Source: Prochlorococcus sp. MIT 1223 (GTDB lineage Bacteria > Cyanobacteriota > Cyanobacteriia > PCC-6307 > Cyanobiaceae). From it: a stretch of DNA of 64,000 nucleotides. The DNA is taken from assembly GCF_034092465.1 (NCBI RefSeq), contig NZ_CP139303.1:834865-898864 (forward strand). The letters run 5' to 3'. The translations under genes and the position numbers were made by a program. Below the pieces are notes generated by a model, which worked only from the letters and a program-made list of their open reading frames with translations, ran no database searches and was not told the origin of the DNA. Shown piece after piece: positions 12,909 through 22,585 of this stretch (the stretch's first letter is position 1; every line of letters starts with the position of its first letter).

Positions 12909-13499
12909 TTAATCATTTATTCCTAAAGGCATAACAGCACCTCTTCTCAATAATCGCCATCTCCCAGGACTTTCCCACTTGATAACGCTACTAGCTAGTC
13001 CTGAAGGGTTTGGCCATGGGGTTGGCCCCAATAAAGGAACACCTGGAAAAGTCTTCGCAGCTTCTTCTGCAGTAAGGACTGGCTCCTCACCTGACAAATT
13101 TGCACTAGAAGTAGCTAAAGGACCACTTTCATCAAGTAATTTAATTGCTTGATCATTTGATGGAACTCTTAATCCAACAGTATTAGAATTTTGATTAAGC
13201 CAAGGGACCTCTTCCCCTGTTGCGGGTAAAACCATTGTTAAAGCACCTGGCCAAAAGGCCTCTGACATTTTTAAGGCATCTTCTTTTGCTGAAGAGCAGA
13301 TAATCTTTAGTAAATCCTCTTTTTTAGAAGACATAAGAATAAGAGGTTTATTGAAAGGTCTTTTTTTTATTTCCCATAATTTACTGGCATATTTAGGGCA
13401 AACAGCTATTGCCGGCAAAGTATCCGTGGGAAACAAGGCAATTTCCCCTTTATCTAGCCTCTTGCTCAATTCTTTTGCCTGACATTCAACTATATGCAT
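12909..13499 (-). CDS. tsaC: Threonylcarbamoyl-AMP synthase (YrdC/Sua5 family)
   Basis: Makes threonylcarbamoyl-AMP from threonine, bicarbonate and ATP, the first step of t6A modification at position 37 of ANN-decoding tRNAs. The 196-residue protein carries the YrdC signature: FPTDTLPA near residue 24, KKRPFNKPLILM near 46, and TSSANLSGEEP near residue 130. It is a stand-alone YrdC domain without the Sua5 C-terminal domain. It abuts prmC upstream (TAA directly followed by ATG) and a small membrane ORF downstream. Confidence 0.93.
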   Translation of the reverse strand: MHIVECQAKELSKRLDKGEIALFPTDTLPAIAVCPKYASKLWEIKKRPFNKPLILMSSKKEDLLKIICSSAKEDALKMSEAFWPGALTMVLPATGEEVPWLNQNSNTVGLRVPSNDQAIKLLDESGPLATSSANLSGEEPVLTAEEAAKTFPGVPLLGPTPWPNPSGLASSVIKWESPGRWRLLRRGAVMPLGIND

Positions 13500-14381
13500 T
13501 TATTCGCACCTTTCTCTACGACCCATTGCATAACGACGAATACCTTGGAAATCAACCTCCCAAGAAACTTCTTCAAATCCAAAATCAATCAAAAGTTTCT
13601 GCACAGATTCACTTTGATCATGATGATGTTCGAGAATCAACCATCCACCTAATCGCAATTTATTAATTCCTTCCGAAATTAATTTTCGACAAGATTCCAA
13701 ACCATCCTCGCCTCCACTTAATGCCAGTTTAGGCTCAAAATTCATAACACTTTTATCTAAGTTTTTCAATTCATTGACTGGAATATAAGGAGGATTTGCA
13801 AGTACCAAGTCAAAATAATTGTTTAAGTTTTTCAAAGGGTCCCACCAATTACCTAAATGTAAATTTACTTCTGAATTTGGACACAAGATTTCTAAATTAC
13901 TTTTTGCCAAAGAAAGTGCTTTTTGACTGCAATCAACAGCATGTCCTTCCCAATGAGGCAACTCTCTTGCTAACGCAATAGCAAGGGCTCCTGATCCAGT
14001 TCCCAAGTCCGCCCAAGCACCTTTTGAAGTCTTAACGATTTTGTGTAAGGCTAAGTCAATTAATAACTCTGTTTCTTGTCTAGGTATTAAAGCATCAGAA
14101 TTAATTTCAAGGACAAAGTCTCTCCAAGGACATTTACCTACAATGTACTGAAGAGGCTTTTTAGTTTCCAAGTGAATTGTCCATAAAAGATTTAATTCTT
14201 TTAGAGATTTTTGAAGTAAAAAAATACGTTCTGGATATAAAAAAATTTTTTGTTTTTCTGAGAAAGGTAATCCTCCCCCTAAATCTAATAACCAATCAAG
14301 TTCAATTTGATCTCCACCTAAGGCTAAATTGGATTTTCTCCAAGATAAAATCTCTTCACCACTATAAGAATAACCTTCCAT
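13500..14381 (-). CDS. prmC: Release factor glutamine methyltransferase
   Basis: SAM-dependent N5-glutamine methyltransferase acting on the GGQ motif of release factors 1 and 2. The 293-residue protein has an N-terminal helical domain, then PLQYIVG and LIPRQETELL motifs, the SAM-binding WADLGTGSGALAIALA (about residues 122-137), and the catalytic NPPYIP near residue 198. First gene of a three-gene operon with tsaC and a small membrane protein. Confidence 0.95.
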   Translation of the reverse strand: MEGYSYSGEEILSWRKSNLALGGDQIELDWLLDLGGGLPFSEKQKIFLYPERIFLLQKSLKELNLLWTIHLETKKPLQYIVGKCPWRDFVLEINSDALIPRQETELLIDLALHKIVKTSKGAWADLGTGSGALAIALARELPHWEGHAVDCSQKALSLAKSNLEILCPNSEVNLHLGNWWDPLKNLNNYFDLVLANPPYIPVNELKNLDKSVMNFEPKLALSGGEDGLESCRKLISEGINKLRLGGWLILEHHHDQSESVQKLLIDFGFEEVSWEVDFQGIRRYAMGRRERCE

Positions 14382-14461
14382 ATAAATTTATGGTCAATCC
14401 CCATAACGAGAATAGACCTAATTTCAAACCATTTAAGTCCTAAATCAATTCTTAAGATGGC

Positions 14462-14620
14462 TTATTTTTTGGACTCAGGAGAAAGCCTTCCTTTACTGGT
14501 ATCAGAGAAAAAGCTTGATTTTTCACCATCGGCTGTAGCCAAATAAAGACCAATTAGAAAAATCACTGGAACGCCAACGAAAAGAAGACTTGCAGCAGCG
14601 CCAAAATTAGTGGTTTCCAT
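14462..14620 (-). CDS. psbM: Photosystem II protein M
   Basis: A single-span low-molecular-mass subunit at the photosystem II dimer interface. The 52-residue ORF begins METTNFGAAASLLFVGVPV, matching the conserved PsbM start, with one membrane helix at about residues 8-28. It has an unusually long polar tail (GEKSSFFSDTSKG and on), a known feature of picocyanobacterial PsbM as I recall it. It is a separate minus-strand unit between prmC and the divergent psbB. Confidence 0.9.
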   Translation of the reverse strand: METTNFGAAASLLFVGVPVIFLIGLYLATADGEKSSFFSDTSKGRLSPESKK

Positions 14621-15072
14621 ACTTCAGATTGTTATTCGTAGATTTGAACACCCGCAACACTATAAATCTCTTTTCACTCGTTCCTGCCCTTCTATCAATC
14701 TAGAAAGAGATTTTGTAACCACAAAACATCAAATATTTTTTTCAAGGAGGCTAAATAGTTCCCAAAATTTTCGATAATGCAAAAAAAAAACCAAAAAAAA
14801 GCATCCAAGTGGATAAAAAAATCAAAAAACTTATAAAGAAAAAAAAAAGTAGTGAAAAGTTAACTTCGACTGACCAGATTTTAAAAACGTAGTGATAGCA
14901 GTGGATTAGGCCATTAAAGTGAGTTTAGAAGGTGGAAAAATCTTCTTATTTTGAGCTCAATAGTGTCAATAGTCGTTGCAGCTAGCAACAACCTTCCCCG
15001 TTGGGCATGCAAGAACCTTTACGATCATGCGGTCTGGCTGCATTAAGTAGCTTCGTTCACGAAACCTGACAC
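14621..15072. other. psbM-psbB divergent intergenic region with A-tracts
   Basis: This 452-base gap carries the promoters of psbM (minus) and psbB (plus). Its middle, about 14780-14852, is a run of long A-tracts in near-helical phase, suggesting bent DNA upstream of psbB. A short TTCGTTCACGAA hairpin lies at about 15052-15063, just before the psbB start. I see no credible coding region or known RNA gene. Confidence 0.5.
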
Positions 15073-16629
15073 ATGGGATTGCCCTGGTATCGGGTGCACA
15101 CAGTCGTAATTAACGACCCTGGCCGCCTCTTGGCCGTGCACCTCATGCATACAGCTTTACTTGCCGGCTGGGCCGGCTCAATGGCCCTTTACGAATTGGC
15201 CATTTTTGATCCAACTGATCCAGTCTTAAACCCAATGTGGCGTCAAGGCATGTATGTCATGCCTTTTATGGCGCGCCTAGGCGTCACCAATAGCTGGCGT
15301 GGCTGGGATATCACAGGAGGTACTGGAGCTTTTGATTTTGATTCTTTAGATTTTTGGGGCAAAGCTCTTCCGTTTTCTACGTTTGAAGGTGTTGCCCTGG
15401 CTCATATTGTCTTCAGTGGTCTGCTGATTTTGGCAGCCATCTGGCATTGGACTTACTGGGATCTTGAACTTTGGGAAGATTCAAGAACTGGAGAGCCAGC
15501 ATTAGATCTTCCGAAAATCTTTGGAATACATTTACTTCTAGCAGGACTCACTTGCTTTGGTTTTGGTGCATTCCACTGCGCTTCCGTTGGCATCTGGGTA
15601 TCTGATGAATATGGACTTTCAGGTCATGTTGAGGCAGTAGCACCAGCATGGGGAGCCGAAGGATTCAATCCATTTAATGCCGGAGGAATTGTTGCCAACC
15701 ATATTGGTGCAGGCCTAATAGGAATAATTGGTGGTGTTTTCCATATCACTAACCGTCCAGGAGTAAGGCTATACAAAGCCTTGAAAATGGGAAATATTGA
15801 AGGCGTTTTAGCTAGTGCACTAGCAGCGGTACTTTTTGTTTCTTTTGTAGTTGCCGGAACAATGTGGTACGGCTCAGCTACTACTCCAGTGGAATTATTC
15901 GGACCAACTCGTTATCAGTGGGATTCCGGATACTTCAAAACTGAAATCAATCGCCGAGTTCAAGAAGCGGTTAATAATGGGGCAACAAAGGAAGAAGCCT
16001 ATGCTGCTATCCCTGAAAAACTTGCTTTCTACGATTATGTAGGAAATAGCCCTGCAAAAGGCGGTCTATTTAGAACTGGTGCATTGGTTAATGGAGATGG
16101 CTTGCCAACTGGTTGGCAAGGTCATATATCTTTCCAAGATAAAGAAGGAAATGATCTGGAAGTAAGAAGAATTCCTAATTTCTTCGAAAACTTCCCAGTC
16201 ATTCTTGAAGATGCAGATGGAAATGTTCGTGCTGACATTCCTTTCCGTAGAGCAGAAGCTAAATACTCCATTGAGCAAACTGGAGTCAAGGCAACTGTTT
16301 ATGGTGGAGAGTTAAATGGCCAAACATTTACAGATCCGGTTGTAGTAAAACGTCTTGCACGTAAAGCTCAGCTAGGAGAAGCCTTTAAGTTCGATAGGGA
16401 TCGCTACAAGTCTGATGGTGTATTCAGAAGCTCTCCTAGAGCCTGGTTCACCTATGCCCACCTATGTTTTGGACTATTATTCCTATTTGGACATTGGTGG
16501 CATGCAGCTAGGACCCTATTCAGAGATAGATTCGCTGGAATCGATCCTGAGTTAGGCGATCGTGTTGAGTTTGGACTCTTCAAGAAACTTGGAGATGAAT
16601 CCACTCGACGAGTTCCAGGCCGTGCCTAA
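15073..16629 (+). CDS. psbB: Photosystem II CP47 core antenna protein
   Basis: Chlorophyll-binding inner antenna of photosystem II. The 518-residue protein begins [20 protein letters not shown], the canonical start, and has six membrane helices with histidine chlorophyll ligands ([33 protein letters not shown]). The large lumenal loop between helices five and six occupies about residues 260-450. The end RRVPGRA is typical. psbT follows 34 bases downstream, and both share a strong terminator. Confidence 0.99.
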   Translation: MGLPWYRVHTVVINDPGRLLAVHLMHTALLAGWAGSMALYELAIFDPTDPVLNPMWRQGMYVMPFMARLGVTNSWRGWDITGGTGAFDFDSLDFWGKALPFSTFEGVALAHIVFSGLLILAAIWHWTYWDLELWEDSRTGEPALDLPKIFGIHLLLAGLTCFGFGAFHCASVGIWVSDEYGLSGHVEAVAPAWGAEGFNPFNAGGIVANHIGAGLIGIIGGVFHITNRPGVRLYKALKMGNIEGVLASALAAVLFVSFVVAGTMWYGSATTPVELFGPTRYQWDSGYFKTEINRRVQEAVNNGATKEEAYAAIPEKLAFYDYVGNSPAKGGLFRTGALVNGDGLPTGWQGHISFQDKEGNDLEVRRIPNFFENFPVILEDADGNVRADIPFRRAEAKYSIEQTGVKATVYGGELNGQTFTDPVVVKRLARKAQLGEAFKFDRDRYKSDGVFRSSPRAWFTYAHLCFGLLFLFGHWWHAARTLFRDRFAGIDPELGDRVEFGLFKKLGDESTRRVPGRA

Positions 16630-16663
16630 TTGAAGGAATCTTTATCCACTATCGAGAATCCAG

Positions 16664-16759
16664 ATGGAAGCATTCGCTTACACACTTCTAATGACCTTGG
16701 CAGTCGTAACACTCTTCTTTGCCGTCGCTTTCCGCGATCCCCCAAAGTACGATAAATAA
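16664..16759 (+). CDS. psbT: Photosystem II protein T
   Basis: A 31-residue single-span subunit at the photosystem II dimer interface. It begins [20 protein letters not shown] and ends FRDPPKYDK, diagnostic of PsbT. It lies directly after psbB, the conserved psbB-psbT order, and is followed by a rho-independent terminator seven bases past the stop. Confidence 0.97.
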   Translation: MEAFAYTLLMTLAVVTLFFAVAFRDPPKYDK

Positions 16760-16765
16760 ATTGCC

Positions 16766-16803
16766 AAAAAAAAATCCCCTGGTTAACTAGGGGATTTTTT
16801 TTT
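16766..16803 (+). terminator. Rho-independent terminator of psbB-psbT
   Basis: An A-tract plus TCCCCT, then GGTTAACT, then AGGGGA plus a nine-base T-tract. The hairpin is nearly symmetric with A and T runs on both sides. It ends the psbBT unit; there is no convergent gene here to use the other direction. Confidence 0.93.
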
Positions 16804-16951
16804 GGTAAGAATTAATTCTCAGACTGGGATTCACGCAACTTTTTTCTATATTTACAAAAAAGAAAAAGTAAACTCAAATACACAAACCCTTCTCATTAAG
16901 CAAATAAATGTATAAAGTAAATTCGAATACCATTTTATGTATAGGGCAGCA

Positions 16952-17434
16952 ATGCAATGCCCCGCTTGCCAAAACACAGATAGTCGAGTCCTCGAGTCAC
17001 GTTCTGCTGATGCAGGTAAAAGCGTGAGGAGAAGGAGAGAATGTTTGAATTGCGATTTTCGCTTTACTACCTATGAAAGAGTAGAAACTATTCCTATTAC
17101 AGTTATCAAAAGGAATGGTAATAAGGAAATATTTAATAGAAATAAAATACTAAATGGAATTACCAGAGCAAGTGAAAAGATTTCAAAAATCTCTCAAAAA
17201 GGAGAATTAATTGTTGATGATATAGAAATTCAGTTACAACAAAAAAATCTCAGGGAAGTACAAAGTTCAGATATAGGAGAAATGGTCCTAGATCATTTAA
17301 AAGAACTAAGTGAGGTTGCCTATATTCGCTTCGCATCAGTATATAGAGAATTTCATGGAGTCAATGATTTTATAGAAACGCTAGAAACATTAAACCCAGA
17401 AGAAAAAGAACAATTGGCAAGTGTTATTTCATAG
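16952..17434 (+). CDS. nrdR: Transcriptional repressor NrdR
   Basis: Zinc-finger and ATP-cone repressor of ribonucleotide reductase genes. The protein starts [17 protein letters not shown], the canonical NrdR start, so ATG 16952 is preferred over ATG 16937, which would add MYRAA. The zinc ribbon uses CPAC and CLNC at about residues 3-6 and 31-34, with [10 protein letters not shown] next, then an ATP cone from about residue 49. It is 160 residues long. It lies between psbBT and the S1 gene; co-regulation with a ribonucleotide reductase gene is not visible here. Confidence 0.95.
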   Translation: MQCPACQNTDSRVLESRSADAGKSVRRRRECLNCDFRFTTYERVETIPITVIKRNGNKEIFNRNKILNGITRASEKISKISQKGELIVDDIEIQLQQKNLREVQSSDIGEMVLDHLKELSEVAYIRFASVYREFHGVNDFIETLETLNPEEKEQLASVIS

Positions 17435-17505
17435 TGATAGTTGAGTATGTAAAGTAGTTAATTATTGCCATAAGGTCGGCGGGCCATTATGGACACAGTC
17501 ACCCA

Positions 17506-17519
17506 CTACCTATAGGTAG
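17506..17519. promoter_or_regulatory. 14-bp perfect palindrome before the S1 gene
   Basis: CTACCTATAGGTAG is a perfect palindrome ending 14 bases before the ATG of the S1 gene. It is nested between GGTC at 17474-17477 and GGCGG/CCGCC arms at 17478-17482 and 17521-17525. The leader RNA could fold near the start codon, which would fit S1 autoregulation, or the DNA could be an operator. Both are inference. Confidence 0.4.
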
Positions 17520-17533
17520 ACCGCCTTACCCCC

Positions 17534-18643
17534 ATGTCTGAAAATCTTAAAGAAACTGATCAAGAGTTGTCAGAAGTGCAAAAAAATACAGAGGAGGAGA
17601 TTAAAAACGAACTCGAGACATCTAGCGAAGCAGAAACAGAAGCTCTAGATATTGATGAATCTTTGGATATTCCAGAAGATATCCCCACGGCGGACGATCC
17701 ATCCAGTAGAGCAAAGAGATATGACTTTGATGGTGCTGGTTTTACTCTTGATGAGTTTGCTTCTTTACTTAGTAAATACGATTACAACTTCAAACCAGGA
17801 GATATTGTCAAAGGTACAGTTTTTGCTCTTGAGTCGAAAGGAGCAATGATAGATATAGGGGCAAAGACTGCGGCATTTATGCCAATGCAAGAAGTCTCTA
17901 TAAATCGAGTAGAAGGCCTAAGCGATGTATTGCAGCCTACAGAGCAAAGAGAGTTTTTTATAATGTCAGAAGAGAATGAAGATGGTCAGCTAGCTTTATC
18001 AATTAGAAGAATTGAATATCAAAGGGCCTGGGAAAGAGTAAGGCAACTGCAAAAAGAAGATGCAACTATTTATTCTGAAGTCTTTGCAACTAATAGAGGA
18101 GGAGCATTAGTTAGGGTGGAAGGATTAAGAGGCTTTATTCCTGGTTCTCATATCAGTACTCGCAAAGCAAAGGAAGAGTTGGTCGCAGATTTTCTTCCTT
18201 TAAAGTTTCTTGAAGTTGATGAAGAGAGAAATCGTCTTGTTTTAAGTCATAGGCGTGCTTTGGTCGAAAGAAAAATGAATAGACTCGAAGTTGGTGAAGT
18301 AGTAGTGGGTGCAGTAAGAGGAATCAAGCCATATGGAGCTTTCATTGATATTGGGGGAGTCAGTGGACTACTTCATATTTCTGAAATCAGTCACGAACAC
18401 ATTGAAACTCCTCACTCAGTTCTAAATGTCAATGATCAAATGAAAGTAATGATTATCGACTTAGATGCAGAAAGAGGGAGAATTTCTCTTTCAACTAAGG
18501 CTCTTGAACCCGAACCAGGAGATATGTTGACTGACCCACAGAAAGTGTTTGACAATGCCGAAGAAATGGCTGCAAAGTATAAACAAATGTTGCTTGAGCA
18601 AGCTGAAGAAGGAGAAGATCCAATCGCAGTAATGACTGTTTAA
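17534..18643 (+). CDS. rpsA: 30S ribosomal protein S1
   Basis: RNA-binding protein of the small ribosomal subunit that helps mRNA loading. The 369-residue protein has an acidic N-terminus of about 60 residues, then three S1 domains: from GDIVKGTVFALESKG (about 91), from ATIYSEVFATNRGGA (about 177), and from GEVVVGAVRGIKPYGAFID (about 255). Cyanobacterial S1 proteins have three or four domains, unlike the six of E. coli. The ATG at 17534 follows a structured leader. The HAD gene begins 17 bases downstream. Confidence 0.95.
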   Translation: MSENLKETDQELSEVQKNTEEEIKNELETSSEAETEALDIDESLDIPEDIPTADDPSSRAKRYDFDGAGFTLDEFASLLSKYDYNFKPGDIVKGTVFALESKGAMIDIGAKTAAFMPMQEVSINRVEGLSDVLQPTEQREFFIMSEENEDGQLALSIRRIEYQRAWERVRQLQKEDATIYSEVFATNRGGALVRVEGLRGFIPGSHISTRKAKEELVADFLPLKFLEVDEERNRLVLSHRRALVERKMNRLEVGEVVVGAVRGIKPYGAFIDIGGVSGLLHISEISHEHIETPHSVLNVNDQMKVMIIDLDAERGRISLSTKALEPEPGDMLTDPQKVFDNAEEMAAKYKQMLLEQAEEGEDPIAVMTV

Positions 18644-18660
18644 AATTACTTAGGTATTTA

Positions 18661-19434
18661 ATGGCTGAGATTTTCTTGAATAATATTAGTTTGGGAGATT
18701 TTAAAGGTGTTTTATTTGATAAAGATGGGACATTGACTAGCAGTAAGTCAAATCTTAGAGATATTGCCAACTCTAGGGTTAGAGAAATTAAAAAAATTCT
18801 TAAAAATAAGTTAATAAAAAATGAGTTAAACCAGCTTATTAAACTGCTGAAGTCTGCTTATGGTCTAACAGAAAACTTAGTAGATCCAAATGGCCTTATA
18901 GCAATTGCATCTAGACAAGATAATTTAATCTCTACTGCAACTTTAATTTCCATATTTACAAAGAGTTGGCCTGAAGCAATTGATATATCTAATAAGGTTT
19001 TTCAAAGTGCTGATAAAGATTTATCTGATCTAGAAAGTATTGCGAAGGAAAGACCTCTTTTCAAAGGAGTAAAGATCTTATTAGATAAATTGGTACAAGC
19101 CAATATCAAATGTGCTGTTATTAGTAATGATACGAGCAAAGGAATCAAGGATTTTCTCGATCACAATAAAATAGCAAATCAATTTGCGGGATATTGGAGT
19201 TGTGAAAACAACCCACCCAAGCCTAATCCCACTGCAGTAATCAAATTATGCAAAAGCATTGATCTTCATCCTCATGAATGTATGTTAATAGGTGATAGTG
19301 ATTTAGATTTAAAAATGGCTCAACAAGCAGGGATAGGTATATCAATAGGTTATGTATCTGGTTGGGATATAAAGCCTGATATCTCTTATCAAAATAAATT
19401 AATATCAAAATGGGAAGAACTATCTTGCCACTAA
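18661..19434 (+). CDS. HAD-superfamily hydrolase, phosphoglycolate phosphatase-like
   Basis: A 257-residue haloacid-dehalogenase hydrolase, probably a small-molecule phosphatase. All four motifs are visible: FDKDGTLT (nucleophile Asp near 21), VISNDTS near 154, the PPKPNP lysine near 185, and MLIGDSDLDLKMA near 207. The cap is inserted after motif one. The substrate is not determined by sequence; Gph-type phosphoglycolate phosphatase is one possibility. It lies between rpsA and metK with gaps of 17 and 32 bases. Confidence 0.85.
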   Translation: MAEIFLNNISLGDFKGVLFDKDGTLTSSKSNLRDIANSRVREIKKILKNKLIKNELNQLIKLLKSAYGLTENLVDPNGLIAIASRQDNLISTATLISIFTKSWPEAIDISNKVFQSADKDLSDLESIAKERPLFKGVKILLDKLVQANIKCAVISNDTSKGIKDFLDHNKIANQFAGYWSCENNPPKPNPTAVIKLCKSIDLHPHECMLIGDSDLDLKMAQQAGIGISIGYVSGWDIKPDISYQNKLISKWEELSCH

Positions 19435-19466
19435 AAAACTAAAATAATGATCTAAAAAGTTCTTCT

Positions 19467-20711
19467 ATGAATAAGTTTGTATTCACTTCAGAATCAGTAA
19501 CTGAAGGACACCCTGACAAAATTTGTGATCAGATAAGTGACTCTGTCTTAGATGCTCTATTAAGTCAAGATCCCAATAGCAGAGTAGCTTGTGAAGCAGT
19601 AGTGAATACAGGCTTATGCCTTATAACAGGAGAAGTAACTACAAAGGCAAAAGTTGATTTCATTAAACTTGCTAGAAATGTAATTAATGAAATTGGCTAT
19701 GAAGGGTATCGAGCAGGCGGATTTGATTCTAATAGTTGTGCAATCCTAGTAGCACTTGACCAGCAATCGCCCGATATAGCTCAAGGAGTCAATGAAGCAG
19801 ATGACCATTCCGGAGATCCACTCGACAAAATAGGTGCTGGAGATCAAGGAATAATGTTTGGCTATGCCTGCAATGAAACCCCTGAATTAATGCCTTTGCC
19901 TATTAGTTTGGCTCATAGACTTGCAAGGAGGTTAGCTTATGTGAGACATCAGGGAATATTGAATTACCTTTTACCGGACGGGAAAACACAAGTTAGCGTT
20001 GCTTATGAAAATGATAAGCCTGTTTCAATCGACACAATTTTAATATCCACTCAACATACAGAAGAAGTTGATGGAATCAGCGAGGAAAAAGGAATTAGAA
20101 AAAAAATAGAAAAAGATCTGTGGGAACATGTTGTAGTTCCAGCAACTTCCGACCTTAAATTAAAGCCAAATAAAGAAGAAACTAAATTTCTTGTTAATCC
20201 AACTGGGAAATTTGTTGTTGGAGGGCCCCAAGGTGACGCTGGCCTAACCGGAAGAAAAATAATTGTTGATACTTATGGAGGAGCTGCAAGACATGGAGGC
20301 GGGGCTTTCTCTGGAAAGGACCCAACTAAAGTTGATCGATCTGCCGCTTATGCAGCAAGATTCGTATCTAAATCATTAGTTTCGGCAGGTTTTGCAGAAA
20401 GGGTTGAGGTCCAACTTAGTTATGCAATAGGAGTAGCAAAGCCTATATCAATTCTCGTAGAAACTTTTGGCAGCAGCAAATACTCCAATAATGATTTAAC
20501 AGAACTAGTCTCAAACTATTTCGACCTTCGCCCTGGAGCAATTATCAAGCAATTCAACCTCAAAGAATTACCACAAGAAAGAGGAGGACGTTTTTACAGA
20601 GATACAGCTGCTTATGGCCATTTTGGACGTCAAGACTTGGACTTACCTTGGGAGAATGTGATAGAAAAAGTCAATGAAATTAAAGATGTAAATTTCGCAA
20701 AAGAAGATTAA
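19467..20711 (+). CDS. metK: S-adenosylmethionine synthetase
   Basis: Makes S-adenosylmethionine from methionine and ATP. The 414-residue protein starts [20 protein letters not shown] and has the signature blocks [12 protein letters not shown] (about 122-133) and [19 protein letters not shown] (about 276). Length and motifs are normal. No SAM riboswitch fits in the 32-base gap upstream. An FGGY kinase gene follows after 13 bases. Confidence 0.98.
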   Translation: MNKFVFTSESVTEGHPDKICDQISDSVLDALLSQDPNSRVACEAVVNTGLCLITGEVTTKAKVDFIKLARNVINEIGYEGYRAGGFDSNSCAILVALDQQSPDIAQGVNEADDHSGDPLDKIGAGDQGIMFGYACNETPELMPLPISLAHRLARRLAYVRHQGILNYLLPDGKTQVSVAYENDKPVSIDTILISTQHTEEVDGISEEKGIRKKIEKDLWEHVVVPATSDLKLKPNKEETKFLVNPTGKFVVGGPQGDAGLTGRKIIVDTYGGAARHGGGAFSGKDPTKVDRSAAYAARFVSKSLVSAGFAERVEVQLSYAIGVAKPISILVETFGSSKYSNNDLTELVSNYFDLRPGAIIKQFNLKELPQERGGRFYRDTAAYGHFGRQDLDLPWENVIEKVNEIKDVNFAKED

Positions 20712-20724
20712 GGAATAGCCTCAG

Positions 20725-21957
20725 ATGGCAGATGATCGATTGGCAATGGGAATTGATCTTGGGACTTCTGGAGTACGAGTAGTATTAATAAATTCTCAAA
20801 TAGAATTAGTTTATTCAGCCTCCATTAATTACAATTTAGGATTAGAAGAATGCAAAGACTGGGAGAGATGTTGTGAGAGTTTAATTAATAATATACCCAC
20901 AAAGCTCAAACAAAAACTTAAGGGAATTGCAATAGATGCAACATCTGGGACGATAATTGCTTGTGATAACAATGGTAAACCCATAGGGAAAGCAATTACT
21001 TACTATGAAGATTATTCAGAAAGTTATATCAATCAATTAAAAGGATTTAGCAAAGAAAATCTCAAAAAATATTCCAGTCTTGGTAGCGCTCTAAAATTAA
21101 TTGAAAGGCATGGAGAAAATTTATTATTAAGGAGTCAAGCTGATTGGGTTAGCAGCTGGCTAACAGGAAAATGGGAATTAGGGGAAGAAGGAAATAACCT
21201 AAAGTTAGGCTGGGATCCATATAATAAGTCTTGGCCTAAAATTTTTTATAACCATTCTTTAAAAAAAATGGTCCCAGAAATTATTTCTAGTGGCAATCAA
21301 TTAGGAAAAATCAATATAAAAAGATCAAAGGTTTTAGGTCTCCCTAACGATGTAATTATTATAGCTGGTACAACAGATTCGAATGCAGCAGTAATTGCCG
21401 CCAATGCTTCAGATAGTGAAGGGATAAGTATTCTTGGTAGCACAATTGTTTTGAAAAAATTTGTTGAGAAACCAATTTTTGCAGAAGGTATAACAAATCA
21501 TCTTGTCGGAGGCAAATGGATATGCGGTGGCTCTTCCAATTCTGGTGGTGCTGTGCTTAGAAAATTCTTTAACGATCAGGAGATAGAAGATTTAAGCAAT
21601 CAAATCAATCCATATAAAAGTTCTAATATAAATCTATTACCATTACCATTTAAAGGAGAAAGATTTCCTATAAATGACCCTAATTTAAAACCAATTCTTA
21701 CTCCTAGACCAATAAGTGATTCTTTATATCTGAAGGCCTTATTAGAAGGATTAGCTAATATTGAAAAACAAGGATGGCAAAAGCTTGCAGACTTAGGTAT
21801 TAACCAACCAACTAAAATTATCACACTTGGTAATGGTGCAAGAAATATACAATGGCAAAAGATCAGAGAGAGGATTATTCAAATACCCATAAGAATATGT
21901 AAACGCCCACCTGCAATTGGTGTAGCAAAAATTGCAGCCAATTCTATATTTGAATAA
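20725..21957 (+). CDS. FGGY-family carbohydrate kinase
   Basis: ATP-dependent sugar kinase of the FGGY family. The 410-residue protein has the N-terminal phosphate loop GIDLGTSGVRVVLI (about 9-22), IDATSGTIIACD near 72, the AGTTDSNAAVIAANA block near residue 213 carrying the likely catalytic Asp, and a C-terminal GNGARNIQWQKI ATP-site segment near 370. At 410 residues it is shorter than glycerol kinases and xylulokinases and resembles the short cyanobacterial D-ribulose/xylulose kinase-like group. The exact pentose substrate is an inference. Confidence 0.85.
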   Translation: MADDRLAMGIDLGTSGVRVVLINSQIELVYSASINYNLGLEECKDWERCCESLINNIPTKLKQKLKGIAIDATSGTIIACDNNGKPIGKAITYYEDYSESYINQLKGFSKENLKKYSSLGSALKLIERHGENLLLRSQADWVSSWLTGKWELGEEGNNLKLGWDPYNKSWPKIFYNHSLKKMVPEIISSGNQLGKINIKRSKVLGLPNDVIIIAGTTDSNAAVIAANASDSEGISILGSTIVLKKFVEKPIFAEGITNHLVGGKWICGGSSNSGGAVLRKFFNDQEIEDLSNQINPYKSSNINLLPLPFKGERFPINDPNLKPILTPRPISDSLYLKALLEGLANIEKQGWQKLADLGINQPTKIITLGNGARNIQWQKIRERIIQIPIRICKRPPAIGVAKIAANSIFE

Positions 21958-22048
21958 AAATTTTTAATAAAATATTCCCAAATAGCCAATCAAAAAAGAG
22001 TTAAAGATTATTAGATTTACGTTAATATTTAAAAAACCATTAAAGACT

Positions 22049-22321
22049 ATGAAGGAAGAAGAACTAAACAGTGAAGTTTGCGATCGTATTTGCAAGCATA
22101 TGAATGAGGATCATCAAGATGCGATAAATCAATATGCACTGCACTATGGAAAGATTACCGAATTTAAAAATGTAATAATGAAAACCCTAAACTCAGAATA
22201 TCTTGAACTGGAAACTGACAAAGAATTAATCCAAATTAATTTCGACCATACGCTTAAAGACAGCGAAGATGCACACAAAACATTGATTCATATGCTTAAG
22301 ACAATCTCAAAACAGTGTTAA
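22049..22321 (+). CDS. DUF2470 domain protein
   Basis: A 90-residue protein matching the DUF2470 pattern: CKHMNEDHQDAINQYALHYG at about residues 13-32 and a later INFDHTLKDSEDAHKTLIHML. DUF2470 is often found at the C-terminus of haem-utilisation or flavin-split-barrel proteins and of chloroplast glutamyl-tRNA-reductase-binding proteins. Here it stands alone. A tetrapyrrole-related role is only a family hint. It is a separate unit before tRNA-Phe. Confidence 0.75.
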   Translation: MKEEELNSEVCDRICKHMNEDHQDAINQYALHYGKITEFKNVIMKTLNSEYLELETDKELIQINFDHTLKDSEDAHKTLIHMLKTISKQC

Positions 22322-22452
22322 CACTTCAGCTTGCGAGCTATCTGCTCTAGAACTTAATTACAAAATAATGTAAGCATTGCCAAATCTTCCTAACAATATA
22401 TTCCTACTGGTGAGAGGACAGTAATGTAAATTGAATAAAGGGATAACTTTAG

Positions 22453-22525
22453 GCCGGGATAGCTCAGTTGGTAGAGCAGGCGACTGAAAATCGCCGTGTC
22501 CCCAGTTCAAATCTGGGTCCTGGCA
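22453..22525 (+). tRNA. trnF: tRNA-Phe (anticodon GAA)
   Basis: A 73-base cloverleaf. The acceptor GCCGGGA pairs with TCCTGGC including one G-U, discriminator A. The anticodon stem-loop GGCGACTGAAAATCGCC gives GAA. T-arm CCCAG-TTCAAAT-CTGGG. No encoded CCA. Confidence 0.96.
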
Positions 22526-22585
22526 TTAATAAAGAGAACATTAATCTTGTCCTTCTCTTCACAAAGTCACAACAACAATCTTTTA

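Noticed and set aside
19435-19466. SAM riboswitch before metK
   Set aside because: The gap is only 32 bases and shows no such fold.
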